From assembly GCA_033065855.1 (NCBI GenBank), contig JAVXUO010001228.1:62001-126000 (forward strand): 64,000 nucleotides of DNA. Reading direction: 5' to 3'. Below, one piece after another: positions 13,541-25,307 of the stretch. The notes below the pieces were generated by a model. It searched no databases. It had not been told where the DNA came from and saw only the letters and a program-made list of their open reading frames with translations. Positions within the stretch are counted from its first letter, which is position 1. Each line of letters begins with the position of its first letter. The position numbers and the translations under genes were made by a program. This DNA is from Escallonia rubra. Its lineage: Eukaryota; Streptophyta; Magnoliopsida; Escalloniales; Escalloniaceae.

Positions 13541-14120
13541 TAGTTATTAAATGTGGATATCCCTGGAGCCTAACACAAGGCGTAGACGTGCGACTTTTCG
13601 AAGTGAGACGAAAAATAAAAAGAAATACATATTAGTGCATTAAACCAATAAAAATTCGCAAAAAATAAAAAAACATGACATCTTAACAAAAATTAAAAAT
13701 TAGAAAAAAAAAATTCAAGTCCAATGAGAAGTAGTTAATTCTAAGTGAACTTGACAATCCTGTCCTCATCGTCAGTGATGACTAAGGCAATAATGTTTTA
13801 TTCAAAAGGGAATCATAGGCGTTTGGTAGAAATTCTTGCTCAATTTCAACTTCTTTGTAAGTGAATAGTATATTTACTTGAAAGAGAGCAACAATTGATC
13901 ACATGACGCTAGTACAATGAAAAATAATAAGAGAATAAAATACAATGAACAGTAGAGATGATGCCGCGATGTAAAAATCAAAGATTATGATTTTTGGACT
14001 TTTTTATGCGCATCCACCACCGCCTAACGCCTTGCAACCTTTTCAAATGGGTTGTGCTTAGCCCTAGGTGAGGCACAACTCCCTACGCCTTGCGCTTAGA
14101 CGAGGCTTTGATAAATTGAT
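13541..14120. mobile_element. hAT-like non-autonomous element, 580 bp
   Basis: The interval is bounded by near-identical 8-base flanks, GATGACCA (13533-13540) and TATGACCA (14121-14128). The ends are weakly inverted (TAGTTATTAAA against TTTGATAAATTGAT). Subterminal motifs are inverted too: CCTAACACAAGGCG near the left and CGCCTTGCGCTTAG near the right. There is no transposase. An 8-base duplication points to hAT; the short imperfect TIR keeps confidence moderate. Confidence 0.5.
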
Positions 14121-15365
14121 TATGACCAGGAATAATGGTCGTAAAATTTGTGCACTTTGGTACACGATTGTACTTGATATTCTCGTCAAAAGCAAGTTGC
14201 ATGGTGGTTATTTCCTGGTCTTGTCAAATAATTTGGTTCCATAGTCTAGCTCCTGTGGTACCACGCACCAACATTTTTGTACTGTTTTATTATTAATTTT
14301 TGTAATTAAAGACATAAGAATTAGAGACAGTTTGAGATTGATTCTCAAAAGCATTTTTTAGATTAAAACATAAACAGTTTTAAAGAAAACTTTTTTAACC
14401 AGCTTTTTGTATAATCATTTTATGTTTGGCAAATGTTGTGAAAACATTTGTTCAAAGTTGTGCAAGGCATTTGGTAAAAGTGCTAAAACAACTTTAATGT
14501 GAGAAAATGCCCAAAAAGGCATCAAATAACATGTGGAATTTGTTAACAAAAAATTCTGAAACAATTGACCATATCATTTGGCTATTGTTTCACCATATTT
14601 GTATATTGATATAAATATTTTTAAATATTTGATAACCCTTCCTTTCTATTTAGGTGCATCCATAACAATACTGAAGTCCTAAAGTGAAAGCTTACAAAAA
14701 TTGACATTCAAGATCATATTATAAAGAAACGAAGGCAATCTAGTACTTTTATTGGTCAAATCCGTTTAAAGTACTTTGGAATTTTCGTCAAACACAACGT
14801 ATACCTGTTTTAAGATTTTCAAAATAAGATTGATTACCATAACATCAATATCAAACACCTTTTAATAATCTATATTTACAAAGAAGAAATGTACGTAGCC
14901 CCCCTGGCCTATGCATCTGCTAAGAACCAATCCATAAATCTACTATTCGATTTTTTATTAAGATAACGATGCATTCATACCATTCATTGCTTAGATAACA
15001 GAGATTATAATATGGTGGTGATGCCCCGTTACTAGTCTTCTCCCGTCATGTACATGATTAAAGCTAATGCTATGTAGTTCACGGGTCATTTTCTTCTAAA
15101 CTAATTTGCTTGCACATCCAGAATGTGCGCGGAGTCATCAATTCATTCTAACTGCTTAATATAAATCGGCTATAACAAACCAAGCTATTTAAAATCATAA
15201 TTATAGTTTATATTCTCCCAACGAACCAAGGTTGATGTTGCCCCGTTCTCCCAGTTAAGATGAACAAAAAACAATGGACCGCCTGATATGAAAGTTTTGG
15301 AAAGAAAACAATGCGCGAGCGTAATTCTCCTGAAAAAGATATTAAGGAACTCAACTTGCATAATT
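14121..15365. other. Intergenic DNA; no gene seen
   Basis: AT-rich, with many TTTGG and AAAAC strings of the kind found in degraded MITEs (around 14400-14850), but no paired ends or coding stretch that I can support. Confidence 0.4.
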
Positions 15366-15373
15366 GCCAAGAG

Positions 15374-16544
15374 TAGGGATGGCAATTTGATCCGCAACCG
15401 GTGGATATCCGCCCCGCCCCGATCCTATAGGAGCGGGTTTTCTTGATTTTGATCGGATTACGGAGCGGGTATGATTTTTAAAATTTAAACTCGCAACGGG
15501 TACAAGTCGAATTTGGTATTTAACCTATCCGCCCCGCCCCGTGAGCATGTATATGTTTTATATATATCGTTTTTATCCTAACCCTAGATCTAGGCAATCT
15601 CAGCCGTCCATCTCATAGTATATAAATAGTGGACAAAATCCTCTCTTCCTCTGCATCTCTTCTCTGCCGCCCTTAGTTCTCTATGCTTTCTTTCTCAACT
15701 CTCTATGTTCTCTCAACGTTCATACGCCGAACGGTCACGGCGACCAACCACCTCACATCGCCTTTTCTCTGCCCGGCATGGTACAGCGTTTATCTCCGCC
15801 AGTCACATGGTCGAAATCTTGTTTGACAGGTGAAGTGACATTAAGCTTATCCAGATGCAAAGGGAAACACCAAGTCATTTGAAATTGATTATGTTTCTTC
15901 GTTCAACGGCACAAAATCCATTGGTTATCGTCGCAGATCCCACACGTGGCCCATCTCTAGTCCGCCACCGAATCTCCTGCTGTGGCTACGGTGAACGGCG
16001 ACGGCGCAACCGCAGAGTAGAGGCGCTCGAGTTTGCCAAGTGCGATTGCTGCGGCTACGTCGCGTCTGTGTTGTAGAAAAAATAGCTGTCATGATTTTGC
16101 AGTTCCTTTTGTCGTTTGTATTATAGAAAAATTAGCTATCATGATTTTTCCCTTTCTCTAATCGGTGGATGGGACATCGTTTTCATAATCTGGAACTGTA
16201 TATTTGCTGCACCAAGTTATCTTATGCTCGTTGTCCAGTTTATTTATATGTCTTTGGCTGATTAGCGTTAACATTTGTGATGAGTATTAGATGATGTTAG
16301 AGTTGCTTTTCAAGGTCTGTGATCTCTTTGAAATTCATCGATTCTACATCTCTTTGCTTCGGTTGTGGTTGTGGCAACGAATAAGGAAAGAGCGGGGCGG
16401 ATCGGGTTTCCTAAATTACCTTAGGATCGGGGATGGTATTCTATTCTTTTGACCCGGTGCCGGGGCGGAGTGGGGTTTCTGAACTAGCTGGGCGGGTTCG
16501 AATTTAACAAGATTCGTATCCGACCTGCCTCATTGCCATTCCTA
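15374..16544. mobile_element. hAT-type non-autonomous transposon, 1.17 kb, with 8-bp target duplication
   Basis: The ends are inverted: TAGGGATGGCAAT on the left, ATTGCCATTCCTA on the right (12 of 13 matched). They are flanked by GCCAAGAG (15366-15373) and CCCAAGAG (16545-16552), an 8-base duplication with one change, the hAT hallmark. Subterminal regions carry repeated CCGCCCCG, GAGCGGG and GGGGCGG motifs in opposite orientations, typical transposase-binding clusters. The interior (about 15650-16080) is GC-richer, with an open stretch of 73 codons that I do not recognise; it could be captured host sequence. There is no transposase domain. Confidence 0.75.
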
Positions 16545-17296
16545 CCCAAGAGTCAATTAAAATATCTAAAAAAAAAATGCCCTCAAAGTTCATGATTGAC
16601 AAAAAGAACGTGAACTGCATATAAGCGGACTTGCTCAACTAACTTTAATTTGAAAATAACTACAATATACGAAAATTTTATTCAAGAAACTATTTTCAAC
16701 CATCTACAAAAGTTGTTACTTCTTATTCTGAATTAAAGGTAGAAGAGCGTACATAAACGATGGGGAGGAAGAAGGCGGCTGTTGATGAACTGTTGTGGTC
16801 CCTCTCTCTGTTAGCGTAGAAGAGAATATAACTCAAGAAGCTAATTAATTAAAAGTCACACCCAATAATTAGTTAAAAGGGTATGAAATGTCTTTTTGTA
16901 AAAAACATGGGGATAAGATGGTAGATTAAAAGGTCAAACATGATTATGAAAAAAGTGATTATTTCTCAATTCTCACTTTTCAGGATTATGAATTTAATCA
17001 GTTTTTAGCTTTTTTAGCCAAATTAAATATCATAATTTCTTTTACAAAACACTCACACACCTGATTTAATCTAGATTAAATTAGGTTTTACCATCACAAA
17101 ATCAACCCCAAACACCCTCTAAGTCAATATATAATTATTTAGTGCAGTGATGGTTGATTCAGATGATCTTTTAGCAATCGAGCCAAACAAATCAAATTGC
17201 GCTCACCCGTATCATTAACTTAGATACATAGTTTAGAAATATACTTGGAGATCTTGACTGTATTAACCAGGACATTGTGCTTGTGTTGGTATGAAG

Positions 17297-18013
17297 TAGA
17301 GGTGGGCCCAACGGGCCAGTAAAGAAAACGGGCTAGGGCTGGGCCGAGAGGGTGTGGAACAGGGCCAGGCCGGGCCTGGGCTAGAGAAGAGGATATCCAG
17401 GCCCAGTCCAAGCCCTGACCCTAGACCCAATATTTTAGGGCCGGGCTTGGGCCTGGCCCAACAAATTTTATTTTTATTTTTCCCCAAAAATTCTCGTTAT
17501 TCATTTTCGAAATCGTGAGGTTATTTCTCAAGGCTCTTTTGATACTTCACGCACTTCATGGAATTAAATTTAGAATTCAATTCACATTTTTTTGTTTGAA
17601 ACTAAAAGAAATTTAAATTACATAATTTTTATTTATGTTTAGAACATATATAAAATGAAAATGTGATAATTTTTTTTAATAATTATTCTCTTGGCTGGTG
17701 ACGCAGAACACACAACAAATTCTGTAACATAAACATTAAATGAAAGTCCACTCAGAAATCATAAAAAATACATCACTGTCACCACACACTCACACTTCAC
17801 TGCGTGTGTTAAAGAAAGTACCGATCAGATGAATTCAATAACACCTCAAAAACTATTAATTTAACTAAAAAGATTCAAAATGTCAAAAAGATGAAAATGT
17901 AATAAAATTGACTTAAAACAAAAAAGAAAAAAAAAAAAAGCTCTTGACCATATGGACCAGGGGCCGCACTAATCACTCTCTAGGGTAGGCCGGGCCCTTT
18001 AGATACCTCTAGA
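17297..18013. mobile_element. hAT-like non-autonomous element, about 0.72 kb, GGCCCGGGCC-rich ends
   Basis: The left end TAGAGGTGGGCCC and right end GGGCCCTTTAGATACCTCTA are inverted over TAGAGGT. The flanks share TATGAAG (17290-17296 and 18015-18021). Both subterminal regions are dense in GGGCC/GGCCC motifs, and the middle is AT-rich. Exact borders are uncertain by 2 bases because the right end has an extra GA. No coding capacity. Confidence 0.5.
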
Positions 18014-18399
18014 CTATGAAGTGTGGAGACACTGACATTGGATCGGTTTAATCAATGCGCGTTGCCGTAGGTAGTAGGAAAGTAAAACAAGGTAAATTTC
18101 TGTGTGATTCGCGATTCATAGTTTCATACTAGTACTGGTACTAAGCAGGAAGTCGGAGACACAGTTGATGTCACTTTTGCCTGCCTGTTAAATCTGAGAA
18201 GGTGAAAGTTACATCTGTTGCACTTGCATTTGCGCATGGGAAGGAAGCGGGACTGGGAGGACTCACTCAGATTTGGGTAGGTGGTTTGGGTTGGCTTGAG
18301 AGAGAAAAACAAAGACAAAAGAAATAATATTGGTTGACTGACTGCCTACTGCTGCAAGCCTCTCTCTTTCTCTCTCTAAACTGATCGCTACTGCTATCC

Positions 18400-18577
18400 C
18401 GTGTCCCCCTCTCTCTCTCGATCGATAGATCGATCGATCAATGTAGTGGGTCAAATTAGCTTGAAGATTGAGGGCTCCAGTCGTCCAACCTCTGCACAGC
18501 ATTGAAGACTTGAGTTGCAAAAAGGAACCCTTTGAAACAAATCCGCGCAGGAACACTTGCTGCCGCCATTTCTTTCG
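18400..18577 (+). promoter_or_regulatory. Probable 5' leader exon of the PHT4;6 gene
   Basis: A CT-rich stretch with CGATCGAT repeats (18360-18440), then GC-balanced sequence ending in TTTCG before a strong donor GTATGT at 18578. A matching acceptor, CTGCAG, lies at 20991-20996, 154 bases before the PHT4;6 start. This implies a leader intron of about 2.4 kb. It is an inference from splice signals only; the transcription start is unknown. Confidence 0.45.
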
Positions 18578-20996
18578 GTATGTTGACTCGATCATTATTT
18601 CGTACTGTATTCGTTTGGGTTTTTGATGATTGGTCATGCCTTTGTACATATTTGTTTCCGCAATGTATGACCGATTTGGAATGCATGCTATTTGTTCGTC
18701 GAAATGCCCAACTGGAGACATTTGAGTTCATTTGGAAAAAGATTCCTGCACCTAACAATTTTTCCATTTTCTACCAATAATCATCTCGCAGTTTGAAAAG
18801 TTGCTCTGAACAGGATTTGGGCAAATCTAACTACCACCTATGTTTAGTTCAGGAACTGCCGCTCTTTTTGGCAACTTTGGCCACACTTTCTCAACACAGG
18901 TGGTTCTCATTATTGTTCTAATTAATAAAGTATAAGAAGGTTTAGTGCCACCTCACAGAAGAATCGAATGGAACAGGAAGTAAAATGATCACTTTCTCTC
19001 CAAAATGCTTAATGAAAGCTCTACAATACAAGTTTCTTCAACTATAGAAGAAGTGCCAAACTGTCTAGAGGTGGCCTAAATCGTGGATCACCACTTCCTT
19101 ACTTGGACAAACTTGAGCATATGATAGCCCCTACTCAATAGAGCCTCATAGGTCATAATCTGTATAACCCTAGCCGTCAACATCATTCACGAGTAGAACC
19201 TCCCATGTAGCATTCCTGATCCTGAGTTAGCCGTTAATAGTTGTAAGCCTCCCTTTCCCCAACCCTCCTGAAACTCTATTCAATGCAGATCCCACTGAAG
19301 CAAGCTTGAGCCATCTCAGTATTTTAATATGGCTAAACAAACACTCAGCTGCTTTAGAGTCCAGAAGGACACTAGACAATGGCAAGTGATTGACCACAGT
19401 AAAAAGGCTTAGAACCGCTGACAGATTCTGATAATAAAGCGCTTGCCATTCCAAGCCACCGAGCTAGTCACATAGGCCACACGTCAGCGACAGTTTCTAT
19501 AACATCCAAAAGAGAAGAAGCCAACTGTGAGGAATACCTTATACGACATCTCCGATCAATGTATATCTTGCCAAGCTCACATAAGACCATGCGATAACAT
19601 CTTTTCATAAATGTGATAATGGTTAACGTGTTCAGTTTGCTTCTCCCGTCACAAATACTATATACCTACAAATTATATTTTTTCGGGTTACCCTTTCCCA
19701 TATGGTACTCCTGGTTTTTCCAATTTTCATAGTTCGTAATGGAGTGATTTGGAGAGGAAGGATAAGATTGAGGGGGAGGGTTAACAAAAGGCATAAAAGG
19801 ATCACTTTATATCCAGTTTCAGTATTTAATGAGCAGTGTGGTTAGGAAGTGTGACTAAATGGGGGTTATTTGACAAAACAGGTTGACATGCTTTATAAGA
19901 TTTTTGAAGGCTTACCCATAAGATGTTAATTTGTTGACCAGCACAATCCCACTCGAAGGTTTTGATTAGCAGCTCTTCACTGCCAAGCAATGCAAATTAG
20001 GGTTGGACTTGCAGTGTACACAAGAAATGGCAATATGGGCGATGCAGATTTCTAGCAATAAGTTCAGTAAGGAGAGTACTCTTGATCGTGGTTTAGCAAG
20101 TCAAACATGCTGATGTCCCATCTCGGTTTTTGACACTGGTAGACAGAGATCTGACTGTTTGTCCCCTAAGTAGAAGTTCTGGCATTAAAGCCAATCTATT
20201 AATGACGAGTTATTCTATCACAATAGGAAGACATAATAGTAGGAGGTAAAGTAGGCATGGTTTAATAAGTGTAGCTCTGCTGTGTGCTTCCCAGCCCGCA
20301 AGCTTGGGTTCCATGTTATCTACAAAGCAAGTTCCGTAAGTGGAAGAAAAGTGTTCTAGGATTTCTTACCTTCACATGCTTATGGCATGCTCAGTGCATG
20401 TTTGTTTGTTTGCAACATATCGATGATTGGAATTATAATTGCTGCACTCAATTTCTATTTGTGCTGTTTCGAACTCAGTTTTCTGCAGAGTCTAGCATTC
20501 GTAATTGGTTTGTGACACGCGAATGAAATCTTCACTTTGTGAACCATGTTGAGATATGTTGGTCGTCCGACACAAACCATTTACTCAGTTAATCCAATCG
20601 GCATCTGCTTCTTTATGTAAATCACTAGATCAACAAGGTTGGGTGTTTGGTAATTTAGTAATTAGTTTCCTCCAAAATGCGTGATTCGTTGACCATGTTC
20701 TATCATTTTTCCCGTGGAAAGGAGACAACGAAACCAATATACTGCATTTGGCTTTCTTACAAAGATCAGCTCTACTGGTCGGTCGTTAGTTAGGTTCCTA
20801 CACATGCATGTAGCCCTTGCTGATGTCTCTTATAAATCATAATAGTCAAGTTATAACACCTCTGTAACTGTCGCTTCTTCATGTTCCTACATATGCATGT
20901 AGCCGTCGCTGATGTATCTTATAAATCATTATAGTCAAGTTATAACACCTCTTTAACTGTCGCTTCTTCATGTTGACAAGCATGACTCATCTGCAG
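18578..20996 (+). other. Probable leader intron of PHT4;6
   Basis: Bounded by the donor and acceptor just described. It holds no coding exon that I can support and contains an 89-bp tandem duplication near its 3' end. If the intron is not real, this is simply upstream intergenic DNA. Confidence 0.4.
20797..20974. repeat. Two-copy tandem repeat, 89-bp unit
   Basis: Two head-to-tail copies of an 89-base unit that begins CCTACA(C/T)ATGCATGTAGCC and ends CTTCTTCATGTT. They differ at about six positions, so the duplication is fairly recent. It sits just upstream of the putative leader-intron acceptor and includes its pyrimidine-rich run. Confidence 0.85.
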
Positions 20997-21136
20997 GTTC
21001 AACTGATAGCTTGGAGGTTTCCAATGCCATAAATTACTGTTGTCCCTTCCAAGATCTGTTTACTAAGGGTTGTGACCACTTATAACAAGAAGGAAAGGAA
21101 AAAGGAAGGGAAATCAGAGACGAGGGCTTCTTATAA

Positions 21137-21148
21137 ATGAAGCTCTGA
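21137..21148 (+). promoter_or_regulatory. Minimal upstream ORF (Met-Lys-Leu-stop) 2 bases before the PHT4;6 start
   Basis: ATG AAG CTC TGA, followed by GA and then the main ATG at 21151. If the leader is spliced as proposed, this three-codon ORF is in the mature mRNA. It would require reinitiation or leaky scanning to reach the main start. Confidence 0.6.
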
Positions 21149-21150
21149 GA

Positions 21151-22479
21151 ATGGGGACTATGAAATTTCCAACGCGCTACGTGATCGTCATTTTGACCTT
21201 CATTTGCACATGTGTATGCTACGTAGAACGTGTGGGCTTCTCAATTGCGTATACTGTCGCTGCTGATGCTGCAGGTGTAAATCAGTCAAGCAAAGGCACA
21301 ATACTTTCGACATTCTATTATGGGTATGCTTGTTCACAGGTGCCTGGTGGATGGGCAGCTCAGAGAATAGGGGGAAGGCGTGTTCTTCTCCTCTCGTTTG
21401 TCTTGTGGTCTCTAACTTGTGCCTTAATACCCTTAGACCCAAATCAAGTGACTACTTTAGTGATAGCCCGCTTGCTTGTTGGAGTGGCACAAGGCTTCAT
21501 CTTCCCCTCTATCCATACTGTTCTAGCACAGTGGGTTCCACCACACGAGAGGTCAAGGTCTGTATCTCTGACAACATCCGGAATGTACCTAGGTGCTGCA
21601 CTAGGAATGCTAGTACTTCCAAGCCTGGTGAAGTTTAGGGGACCTCAATCTGTGTTTCTTGTTGAAGCAACTTTAGGTGCCATGTGGTCTCTACTTTGGT
21701 TCACATATTCCAGTGACCCACCTCGTTCTGAGCATCCGAAAGCAACTGCCGCCGGTTTTGGGGAAACTTTGCTGCCAATCAAAGCGACACAAAAGATGAA
21801 AGTGGAAAATGGGTTATACCCTGTTAAAAACTCCAAAATTCCATGGAAAAAAATTATCCTCAGCTTCCCAGTTTGGGCTATTGTTGTGAATAATTTCACT
21901 TTCCACTATGCATTGTACGTGCTTATGAACTGGCTGCCTACGTACTTTGAACTAGGCCTCCAACTTAGTCTTCAGGATATGGGTTCTTATAAGATGATGC
22001 CTTATTTTAACATGTTTATATTCTCAAATATTGGTGGGGTGATTGCTGACCACTTGATCACCAGGAGGATCTTGTCGGTGACTAAAACCAGAAAGGTGCT
22101 GAACACTATAGGATTCATAGTGGCTTCTATTGCATTGGTGGCACTTCCCCTGTTCAGGACTGCCGGTGGGGTTGTATTTTGTTCTTCGGTGGCTCTTGGT
22201 TTCTTGGCACTGGGTAGAGCTGGGTTTGCAGTGAATCACATGGACATTGCTCCAAGGTATGCTGGAATCGTAATGGGGGTTTCTAATACAGCTGGTACAT
22301 TAGCTGGCATTATCGGGGTGGACCTTACTGGCCGGCTTCTTGAAGCTGCTAAAACTGCTCATTCAGATCTTTCAAGTCCAGATAGCTGGAGAACAGTGTT
22401 TTTCATACCAGGCTTGCTCTGTGCCCTTAGCTCTATTGTCTTTTTATTATTTTCAACAGGGGAGAGGATATTTGACTGA
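21151..22479 (+). CDS. PHT4;6: PHT4;6-type anion (phosphate) transporter, MFS, 442 aa
   Basis: A major-facilitator membrane protein of the plant PHT4/anion transporter group. The closest match from memory is Arabidopsis PHT4;6 (probable anion transporter 5), which exports phosphate from the Golgi lumen; it has no chloroplast transit peptide, and none is seen here. The whole coding region is one exon, with hydrophobic segments consistent with 12 helices. Characteristic parts are RVGFSIAYTVAADAAG near residue 28, the loop GGWAAQRIGGRRVLL near 66, VGVAQGFIFPSIHTVLAQWVPPHERSR-like sequence near 110-135, FHYALYVLMNWLPTYFE mid-protein, and GVSNTAGTLAGIIGVDLTGR near 375. The start at MGTMKFPTRY fits the family length (about 430-440). 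A tiny uORF precedes it. In my memory of Arabidopsis this gene is not at the NOC4-GLR locus, so its position here is lineage-specific. Confidence 0.9.
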   Translation: MGTMKFPTRYVIVILTFICTCVCYVERVGFSIAYTVAADAAGVNQSSKGTILSTFYYGYACSQVPGGWAAQRIGGRRVLLLSFVLWSLTCALIPLDPNQVTTLVIARLLVGVAQGFIFPSIHTVLAQWVPPHERSRSVSLTTSGMYLGAALGMLVLPSLVKFRGPQSVFLVEATLGAMWSLLWFTYSSDPPRSEHPKATAAGFGETLLPIKATQKMKVENGLYPVKNSKIPWKKIILSFPVWAIVVNNFTFHYALYVLMNWLPTYFELGLQLSLQDMGSYKMMPYFNMFIFSNIGGVIADHLITRRILSVTKTRKVLNTIGFIVASIALVALPLFRTAGGVVFCSSVALGFLALGRAGFAVNHMDIAPRYAGIVMGVSNTAGTLAGIIGVDLTGRLLEAAKTAHSDLSSPDSWRTVFFIPGLLCALSSIVFLLFSTGERIFD

Positions 22480-23900
22480 GTTAAGCTTGTCGTGCATGAA
22501 AGTCATGGCCCGTGTGCCCATATATTAGCATCTTGATAGGAAATATAACTTATACACCTATGCTGGAAGAGCTTTTTGATGCCATTTTTTGGCATCATCA
22601 TTGCCCAGCAGATCTTAAGCCCTTAAAGATCTGAAGTAGCCAGTGTAGGTTCATAGCTATTCAAACTATATATCTCAGTGGACTTGAAGGTTACTTGCAC
22701 TTTTTTGGATCTTTATACGCCACATAAATTCCTTGATTAAGATGGACTAATCTTCAATCGTAGATGTTGGCTATGACCGATGCGCGAATAAGAGTTCAGT
22801 TGGTGGAGTCCAACTTGTTATTGTGATCCGGACTTCTGATTCTGTGGTTTTCCGGACCTTATCATATGAATATGGTCTATGGAACTTAACTTACTAGCTT
22901 ATAGAGTTATAGTGGGCTCCTTCGTCATTGCCCCTCCAGCATCTCTGAGCTTTGTTAAACATTGTACATGTAGCTGATTGCTTGTGAACTAGATGGCTAC
23001 ATATTTGTAATTCTTTCTAAAGATCTCGTGCTTAAGATCTTTGGAGTTCTTTTCTTCTTTGTTTTTTGTGTTCGTCTAAAAATTTGAGCATTGGATAATG
23101 CAATAGTGTGTACGTTGGTCCAATACTTACGTGGTGTTTGGATAGGCACACTAGTCTCAGTTGTTTCACCGAGTCTTCTGGCTACCCTTGCCTGCTTATC
23201 TAGTTATCTTCCCGCTTTTTGTTTCTCATGTATTACCTATCTGTTGTATGTATGTATAGGTTATTCACATTCTTTAAAGTTCTTCCTGGATTATATGTAT
23301 GAGGTTATTGAAGCAACATGAAGGAGTACCCTATGATGAGTTTTGGTGGTGTTGCTTGACATGTCCTGCAGATTTGTAAGTTTAGTTATAATTTGCCTCA
23401 ACAGCAATGAGCTCTTAACAAGGGCCTTAGGAAACAAGCAATGTTTTGGCATTACTTCTTGGTAAGTAGGCATCTGATTTTGCAGTGTTGTGGTCACCTG
23501 CAGCTACCTTGCGCCCTGCGACGTTGAGGCCTCCCCTTGTTTTTGAGCTACTCTCTTGGAAGCGGCAAGGTTTTGTTAGTAACAGGCATGCCCATGTATT
23601 AACATCTTGATAGGCAGGATAATGTATGATGAAAAAAGTGTGTAAGAACGGCAGGCTAATAATTGGTGGCACAATTTAGTGAATTATCTTAAGGAATCCT
23701 GCGATTAGAAACTTGGATTATGTTTGTCTAGAATCCTCCCAGACAGCCGGCATGTTAATAATTGGTGGTGCCGCGGCGGCGGCGTCATCATATAGGAAAC
23801 AAATTACCGGGGAGCAGATGTTCTGCTGAAGTTGAATATCCTTCGTACTCTGAGAAAACTGAAAAATATATTCGTATGGATTTGATGTTTTACAATCAAC
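22480..23900. other. PHT4;6 3' region and intergenic DNA; no gene seen
   Basis: The 3' UTR probably ends before about 23050. A motif after the stop (GCCCATATATTAGCATCTTG near 22517) recurs in changed form at 23589 (GCCCATGTATTAACATCTTG), and AATAATTGGTGG occurs twice (23656, 23756), so part of the flank seems duplicated. No open frame here resembles a known protein. Confidence 0.45.
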
Positions 23901-24345
23901 AGCAGACGAGATTTACAGAACGTAACAGCAGACAACTCAATCAAGCACAAGCAGGAGCCGTCTATAACTGAATTTAATTTACAACTATGTCCGCCAAAAA
24001 CTTCGTGGGGACAGTTCTTTTCTTTGTAAATTCATTGTTTAGTAATAAGATTTGATCTGATCTTTCACCCAAAAAAAACTTCGTGGGAACATGTAAATAA
24101 ACTCTGCGCACGAGTAGTCAATCCAACATTGAGTGACCGACGATGATTAGGCCAGGCTGTGGTTTTCTGAAACGTCGGCCTCTTAGGTTTGGGTGGACCC
24201 TCAACTTCATATAAAATTACTCTGTTATTATGGCTCGTGTAGTAACAGAGGGTGCTTTCTCATTGCTTTCCACCCAACTGAACCACTATACATAGGACTT
24301 GAGAGGAGGGGCCAACCTGCATCACAATAGGAACACGACATGCTC

Positions 24346-24392
24346 GATATATATATATATATATAGACACACACACACACACACACACACAC
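24346..24392. repeat. Compound AT/AC microsatellite
   Basis: About ten AT units followed by about thirteen AC units. Copy 2 has only a short AC run at the matching place (35738-35755). Confidence 0.9.
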
Positions 24393-24403
24393 GAGATGAG
24401 TAG

Positions 24404-24690
24404 CAGGAAAAGTGGGAGTTTCTGTTTTAAAACTTAATTATTAATTTACTCAATTTTGAAACTTGTTTATCCGCATACCACACTTTTGAAAATCGCAGTT
24501 TGAAACCATGATTTCAAAGTAGAAAACGCTATTTCAAATATCAATTTCTACTTTGAAACAATGTTTTCTATTTTAAAGTAGAGATCGCTGTTTGAAATCA
24601 CGACTTTAAGGTAGAAACAACGATTTTTGCGGGTACATAAGTTGGTAATTAAGTTTTAAAACAGTATCAGGCAAAAACTAAAAGTAGAGG
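24404..24690. mobile_element. Palindromic MITE-like insertion found only in GLR segment copy 1
   Basis: The interval has inverted ends (CTGTTTTAAAACTTAATTA on the left, TAATTAAGTTTTAAAACAG on the right). Its inner TTTGAAATC/TTTCAAAG strings fold onto each other. The corresponding place in copy 2 (about 35776-35790) lacks it, going directly from the AGCAGGGAAAG motif to GGGGGGAGACATG. It is an insertion of about 270-280 bases by comparison of the paralogous segments. The family is not assigned. Confidence 0.65.
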
Positions 24691-25307
24691 GGGAGACATG
24701 TCGGCCCTTTAAACACTGGGTTTCAAGCTTCAAGCCCTTCTGCCCTTCAGCAGGGAGGGAGACATGCATTTAGCTCTTATGCAGACAGCTTCTACATTCA
24801 ACTTTACACTCCAACCTATATCAAACACACATCATCTCACTATCTGCCCTTTACCATCATCCGTTTCATCATTTCCATGATTAAACTCGGACTTGTGAAA
24901 TTCAAGACCTCATTCATTCGTTCATCTTCCGAATCATAGCTCGCACCAGTACCACTGTTTTCCATGTCACTTTCCTCTCGATAGATCTAAGTCAGTAAAG
25001 GTTTTACCTGCAATTTTGTTCCATGATGCCTAAGTTCAGTTGAAGGGTCACTACCACCCAGAAAGTGGGCAAGGACTCTGCCTGTCTCCCTCCACGAGGA
25101 GTGGTGGAAACCCAACCAAGCAAGTTGTTCCCTTTCTCTATCTTGAAGCATATGCGTAATAAATAATTGTCAAATGCCGACTGCCCCTTGTCTTTCATGT
25201 GAAACCTAAGCTTTTAACTTGTGAATGTTCACTTTTTGTTTCTTTTGATATGTTTTATCCGCTCCTAAAAGCTTATAGCTTGAGATGCATTAATCTGCCT
25301 TGCCTTC

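Noticed and set aside
18263-18721. 152-codon minus-strand open frame near the PHT4;6 leader
   Set aside because: Its translation is a low-complexity mix over CT repeats (RSRERGG, ERERER) and lies opposite the proposed leader exon. No family resemblance.
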